Shown: piece by piece, positions 3,529-6,501 of the stretch | How positions within the stretch are numbered: the stretch's first letter is position 1 | How the letters are laid out: each line of letters starts with the position of its first letter | Source: Polaromonas sp. | GTDB taxonomy: Bacteria; Pseudomonadota; Gammaproteobacteria; Burkholderiales; Burkholderiaceae_C | Length of the DNA: 6,501 nt | Assembly: GCA_026786065.1 (NCBI GenBank) | Contig: JAJAYS010000008.1 | Location: 1-6,501, forward strand | Direction of reading: 5' to 3' | Program-made: the position numbers and the translations under genes | The notes under the pieces: model-generated | Told to the model about the DNA's origin: nothing | Databases searched by the model: none | Seen by the model: the letters and a program-made list of their open reading frames with translations, nothing else

Positions 3529-6501
3529 CTAATGAAAATCCCGACTGGCCGTTCCCAGCCGGCCCAGCAAGGGGGTCAAATCCTCCAGCCGCCGCGCCAC
3601 CAGGTTGCGCACCGCGCCATAGCCTTTGGCCAGGCCGTCTTCCTCGCTGCGCTGCCAGGTGCCATGCACCGCCAGCAGACGGGCGTGCATGACTTCTTCG
3701 CGCTGGGTTTCGCGCAGGGACTTCCAGACGATCACATTGACCGGACCGGTTTCGTCTTCTAGCGTGACAAAGACTGTGCCCTTGGCGGTTTGCGGCTGCT
3801 GGCGCACCGTGACGATGCCGCAGGCGGCGACCACGGCACCGTCGGGCAGTGCGTTCAACTGGTCGGCGCTCAGCAGCCCCTGGCGTGCCAGCCGGGGTCG
3901 CAGCAGCGCCAGCGGATGGCGGCGCAGCGTCAGGCCGGTGGCGCGGTAGTCAAACAAAATATTCTCGCCTTCGGGCGTGTCGGGCAGCTCCAGCGCTTTC
4001 TCGTGGGTCGGCACCCCTTTGAGCAACTGCGGCGCAGTTTTGATCGCAGCAGCTTGCCAGACCTGCTGGCGGCGGTGCCCGGCCAGTTGCAGCAAGGCGT
4101 CGGCGGCGGCCAGCGCGTTCATCTCCAGGCTGCCGAGTTGCGCGCGCAGCGCCAGATCTTCGGCGTTTTTGAAAGGCGATTGCTTGCGAGCTTCGGCGAT
4201 ACGCTGCGCTGCCGCCTCGGAGAAACCGGACACGAGGCGCAGACCCAGGCGCACTGCGGGCTGGTTTGGGCGGATGCCGGGGTAAGGGGTGTCGGGATGA
4301 GGGGCTTGAGGCCGAATTTCGGAACCCTTCGATACCTCAGGCTCGCAGGCAGGCTCAAGACTCTCGGGTTCACCCTTCGATACCTCAGGGCGAACGGGTA
4401 AAAATTTAGGGCTTGTGCCCATGCCAAATTCACCGTCTGCGACCCCACCCGGTTCGCCACCTGCTCCCCCTCCCCGTTCTCCCTGAGGTATCGAAGGGTT
4501 GCTCGCACAGGCCCGACGCTGCTTCAGCTCTTCAAATTCCAGCGGCAAAATCGGTGTACCGGAAACCTCCAGTGTGCAGTCCCACGCACTCACCGTGACG
4601 TCGAGTGGCCGCACTGCAATGCCGTGCCGGCGGGCGTCCTGCACGAGTTGCGATGGCGAATAAAACCCCATCGGCTGCGAGTTGACCATCGCCGCCAGAA
4701 AGCAGGCCGGTTCGTGGCACTTGAGCCAGCAACTGACATAGACCAGCTTGGCAAAACTCGCCGCATGGCTTTCGGGGAAACCGTATTCGCCGAAGCCGCG
4801 AATCTGGCTGAAGATGCGTTCGGAAAAATCACGCTCGTAGCCCTTTTCAACCATGCGCTCGACCAGCCGCGCATGAAAGCGCTCGACGCCGCCCTTGCGT
4901 TTCCAGGCGGCCATCGAGCGGCGCAGGTCGTCTGCCTCGTCGGCCGAAAAATCGGCGGCGATCATCGCGATCTGCATTACCTGCTCCTGAAAAATCGGCA
5001 CGCCCAGCGTGCGGCCGAGCGCGGCTTTCAGTTCGGTGTGGGCATAGTGAATCTCGCCGCCTTTGCGCACCAATTCGCGGGCGCGCAGATACGGATGCAC
5101 CATGCCGCCCTGAATCGGCCCGGGCCGGACGATGGCGACTTCGACCACCAGGTCGTAAAAGCAGCGCGGCTGCAGGCGCGGCAGCATCGACATCTGGGCC
5201 CGGCTTTCGATCTGGAACACGCCAACGGTGTCGGCCTGGCAAATCATGTCGTAGGTCTGGGCGTCGCCCGATTCGATCTGGTGCATCTGCAACTCGCCGC
5301 CGCGCAAGGCGTCGATCAGACCCAGACAGCGGCGAATCGCCGACAGCATGCCGAGCGCCAGCACATCGACTTTGAGCAGGCCCATCGCATCGAGGTCGTC
5401 CTTGTCCCACTGGATGATGCGGCGGTTTTGCATGGTCGCCGGCTGCACCGGCACCAGCCGCGTCAGCTTGCCCTGCGTCAGCACAAAACCGCCGACATGC
5501 TGGCCGAGGTGGCGCGGGAAACCGATCAGCTGCATCGTCAGGTCCAGCCACTGCAGCACCGCCCCGGCGTCGGCCTGCAGGCGGGTGTCTTCGAGCTTTT
5601 TTTCGAGGATGCGGCTGCCGTCGAACCAGAAGTGTTCTTTGGCAAATTCTTCGATCAGCCCGTCTGCGATACCCAGAGCCTTGCCAACGTCGCGCAGTGC
5701 GCTGCGCGGCCGGTAGCAGGTGACGGTGGCGGCAATCGCAGCGCGGTCGTGTCCGTACTTTTCGTAGATGTACTGGATGACTTCTTCGCGCCGCTGGTGC
5801 TCGAAATCGACGTCAATGTCGGGCGGCTCGCGCCGTTCGCGGCTGATGAAACGCTCGAAGAGGGTGGCGTTTTCTTGAGGGTTGACGGCGGTGATGCCCA
5901 GGCAATAACACACTGTGGAATTGGCCGCCGAACCGCGGCCCTGGCAGAGAATTTTCTGCTCGACGGCGAAGCGCACGATGTCGTGGACGGTGATGAAGTA
6001 CATCTCGTAGTTCAGCTCTTCGATCAGCGCCAGCTCGTGTCTGAGCTGGGCCTGAATCTTTTCGGGCACGCCGCCGGGGTAGCGTGTGCGGGCGCCCTCG
6101 CCTGCCAGCCGACGCAGGCACTGCGCCGGGGTTTCGGCTTGCGGCACCAGATCGGTTTTTGGGTAGCGGTAGAGGTCGCGGATTTCATCGAGATTGAAGC
6201 GGCAGCGCGCTGCAACGTCGAGCGTCGCGCGCATCAGGTCGGCCGGGTAAATCTCGGCCAGCCGGATGCGTGGACGCAGGTGCGCCTCGGCGTTGGCCTG
6301 CAACGCAAAACCGCATTCGTGCACGCTCTGGCCCAAGCCGATGGCGGTCATCACGTCGTGCAGCGGCTTGCGTGAACGCACATGCATCTGCACGCAGCCG
6401 GCGGCGACCAGGCGCACGCCGGTGGCCCGCGAGATGGCGCGCAGCTGCTGCAGGCGCAGCGCGTCGTCAAGCTCTTGCAACAGCTCGACTGCGAGCCATA
6501 A
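3529..6501 (-). CDS. dnaE2: Error-prone DNA polymerase DnaE2 (ImuC), 5' end beyond the right edge
   Basis: C-family polymerase III alpha-like subunit of the ImuA-ImuB-DnaE2 mutasome, which makes damage-induced mutations during translesion synthesis. The visible 990 residues begin LWLAVELLQELDDA, which in the family lies inside the N-terminal PHP domain. The first roughly 170-190 residues are therefore missing, and the TTG at 6480 is internal. Next come the palm, with CQGRGSAANS and PDIDVDF (visible residues 227-233, two catalytic Asp), and LLKVDVLALGML with the third Asp (about 379). These are followed by VAIVRPGPIQGGMVHPYLR, GVPIFQEQVMQIAM, the HhH region (RLGLRLVSGFSEAAAQRI), an OB fold (GIVTVRQQPQTAKGTVFVTL) and the family-typical C-terminus SRDFH. 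All catalytic Asp are present. Oddities are about 100 extra codons (4261-4560) carrying repeats, and Cys and Gln in place of the usual Asp and His in the PHP motif (6376-6393). In this family dnaE2 usually follows imuA and imuB under LexA control; any such genes and promoter lie to the right. Alternative: a replicative DnaE, excluded by the DnaE2-type motifs and lack of a tau-binding tail. Confidence 0.95.
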   Translation of the reverse strand, partial: LWLAVELLQELDDALRLQQLRAISRATGVRLVAAGCVQMHVRSRKPLHDVMTAIGLGQSVHECGFALQANAEAHLRPRIRLAEIYPADLMRATLDVAARCRFNLDEIRDLYRYPKTDLVPQAETPAQCLRRLAGEGARTRYPGGVPEKIQAQLRHELALIEELNYEMYFITVHDIVRFAVEQKILCQGRGSAANSTVCYCLGITAVNPQENATLFERFISRERREPPDIDVDFEHQRREEVIQYIYEKYGHDRAAIAATVTCYRPRSALRDVGKALGIADGLIEEFAKEHFWFDGSRILEKKLEDTRLQADAGAVLQWLDLTMQLIGFPRHLGQHVGGFVLTQGKLTRLVPVQPATMQNRRIIQWDKDDLDAMGLLKVDVLALGMLSAIRRCLGLIDALRGGELQMHQIESGDAQTYDMICQADTVGVFQIESRAQMSMLPRLQPRCFYDLVVEVAIVRPGPIQGGMVHPYLRARELVRKGGEIHYAHTELKAALGRTLGVPIFQEQVMQIAMIAADFSADEADDLRRSMAAWKRKGGVERFHARLVERMVEKGYERDFSERIFSQIRGFGEYGFPESHAASFAKLVYVSCWLKCHEPACFLAAMVNSQPMGFYSPSQLVQDARRHGIAVRPLDVTVSAWDCTLEVSGTPILPLEFEELKQRRACASNPSIPQGERGGGAGGEPGGVADGEFGMGTSPKFLPVRPEVSKGEPESLEPACEPEVSKGSEIRPQAPHPDTPYPGIRPNQPAVRLGLRLVSGFSEAAAQRIAEARKQSPFKNAEDLALRAQLGSLEMNALAAADALLQLAGHRRQQVWQAAAIKTAPQLLKGVPTHEKALELPDTPEGENILFDYRATGLTLRRHPLALLRPRLARQGLLSADQLNALPDGAVVAACGIVTVRQQPQTAKGTVFVTLEDETGPVNVIVWKSLRETQREEVMHARLLAVHGTWQRSEEDGLAKGYGAVRNLVARRLEDLTPLLGRLGTASRDFH
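4324..4341 (+). repeat. Repeat copy 1 (direct)
   Basis: ACCCTTCGATACCTCAGG, identical over 18 bp to copy 2, which starts 48 bp later. In dnaE2 the complement is read as PEVSKG. Similarity to copy 2 stops after this core: GCTCGC follows instead of GCGAAC, counting from the last G of the core. Confidence 0.9.
4372..4398 (+). repeat. Repeat copy 2 (direct, longer)
   Basis: Contains the 18-bp core at 4372-4389 and continues as GCGAACGGG, giving a 27-bp unit. It is read in dnaE2 as PVRPEVSKG. It forms a near-perfect inverted repeat with copy 3 (26 of 27 positions). Confidence 0.9.
4473..4499 (-). repeat. Repeat copy 3 (inverted)
   Basis: The reverse complement matches copy 2 at 26 of 27 positions; the core CCTGAGGTATCGAAGGGT is at 4482-4499. 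In dnaE2 this orientation is read as PSIPQGER. Copies 2 and 3 flank 74 bp and could form a long stem-loop in DNA or mRNA. Confidence 0.9.

Larger units (their letters stand above)
4261..4560 (-). repeat. About 100-codon repeat-bearing insertion inside dnaE2
   Basis: In DnaE2 proteins the stretch equivalent to VTVSAWDCTLE is followed within a few residues by PAVRLGLRLV. Here about 100 residues intervene, from GTPILPLEFEELKQ to GIRPNQ. They are rich in Gly, Pro, Glu and Ser (for example GERGGGAGGEPGG and HPDTPYPG), look disordered, and show no domain I know. The DNA holds three copies of one 18-bp repeat. The insertion is an exact multiple of three and contains no stop in the dnaE2 frame, so the protein should still be made. 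The exact boundaries are uncertain by about 10 codons. Confidence 0.75.

Noticed and set aside
4324..4499. CRISPR-like array suggested by three repeats
   Set aside because: Only three copies, one inverted, with unequal spacing, inside a coding gene and with no cas genes nearby.
4119..4508. 129-codon minus-strand frame across the dnaE2 insert, containing repeated LRYRR and LRYLR peptides
   Set aside because: The repeated peptides come from the same DNA repeats read in another frame. The dnaE2 frame is open and conserved on both sides, so this is not a separate gene.
4624..6375. 583-codon open frame on the plus strand opposite dnaE2
   Set aside because: Long, but antisense to the conserved polymerase core. 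Its composition (His, Gln, Ala, Val) follows from reading DnaE2 codons in reverse.

Overview
The window is about 63-65% G+C by eye, densely coding, and carries three recognisable protein genes. Their protein sequences (beta-type HrpA, a bifunctional AAK-GNAT ArgA of the classical proteobacterial kind, and an ImuC/DnaE2 error-prone polymerase) point to a betaproteobacterium. Order Burkholderiales, probably Comamonadaceae-like (Rhodoferax/Polaromonas/Acidovorax type), is the best guess. That placement rests on remembered family resemblance, not on a search.

Layout. (1) Positions 1-1680, minus strand: the N-terminal 560 codons of the DEAH-box RNA helicase hrpA, cut by the left edge. It has no ATG start, because a TGA closes the frame just upstream of the best candidate. 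It also carries a Pro/Gly/Ala-rich insert in the helicase core. (2) Positions 1681-2031: a 351-bp divergent intergenic region with a small palindrome and only weak promoter-like sequence. (3) Positions 2032-3381, plus strand: a complete argA, encoding N-acetylglutamate synthase, the first step of arginine synthesis. (4) Positions 3382-3528: a 147-bp convergent intergenic region with two short hairpins. (5) Positions 3529-6501, minus strand: most of dnaE2 (imuC), encoding an error-prone polymerase III alpha-like subunit. Its 5' end lies beyond the right edge.

The three genes do not form one pathway. HrpA acts in RNA metabolism and ribosome rescue, ArgA in arginine biosynthesis, and DnaE2 in damage-induced mutagenesis with ImuA/ImuB, which would be expected to the right of the window. 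hrpA and argA are divergent; argA and dnaE2 are convergent.

The most unusual feature is in dnaE2. About 100 codons (roughly 4261-4560), with no counterpart in the DnaE2 proteins I know, interrupt the gene between the polymerase/fingers region and the HhH/OB-fold C-terminus. They contain three copies of an 18-bp repeat, two direct and one inverted, all read through in frame. This looks like a dispersed intergenic-type repeat that has colonised a coding sequence and been kept as peptide. A smaller insert in HrpA (1048-1116), and an unalignable segment at the left edge (1-60), may be further cases of insertion. Separately, the visible end of the DnaE2 PHP domain has Cys and Gln where the family usually has the metal-binding Asp and His. 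No CRISPR array, tRNA, rRNA or complete mobile-element gene was found.
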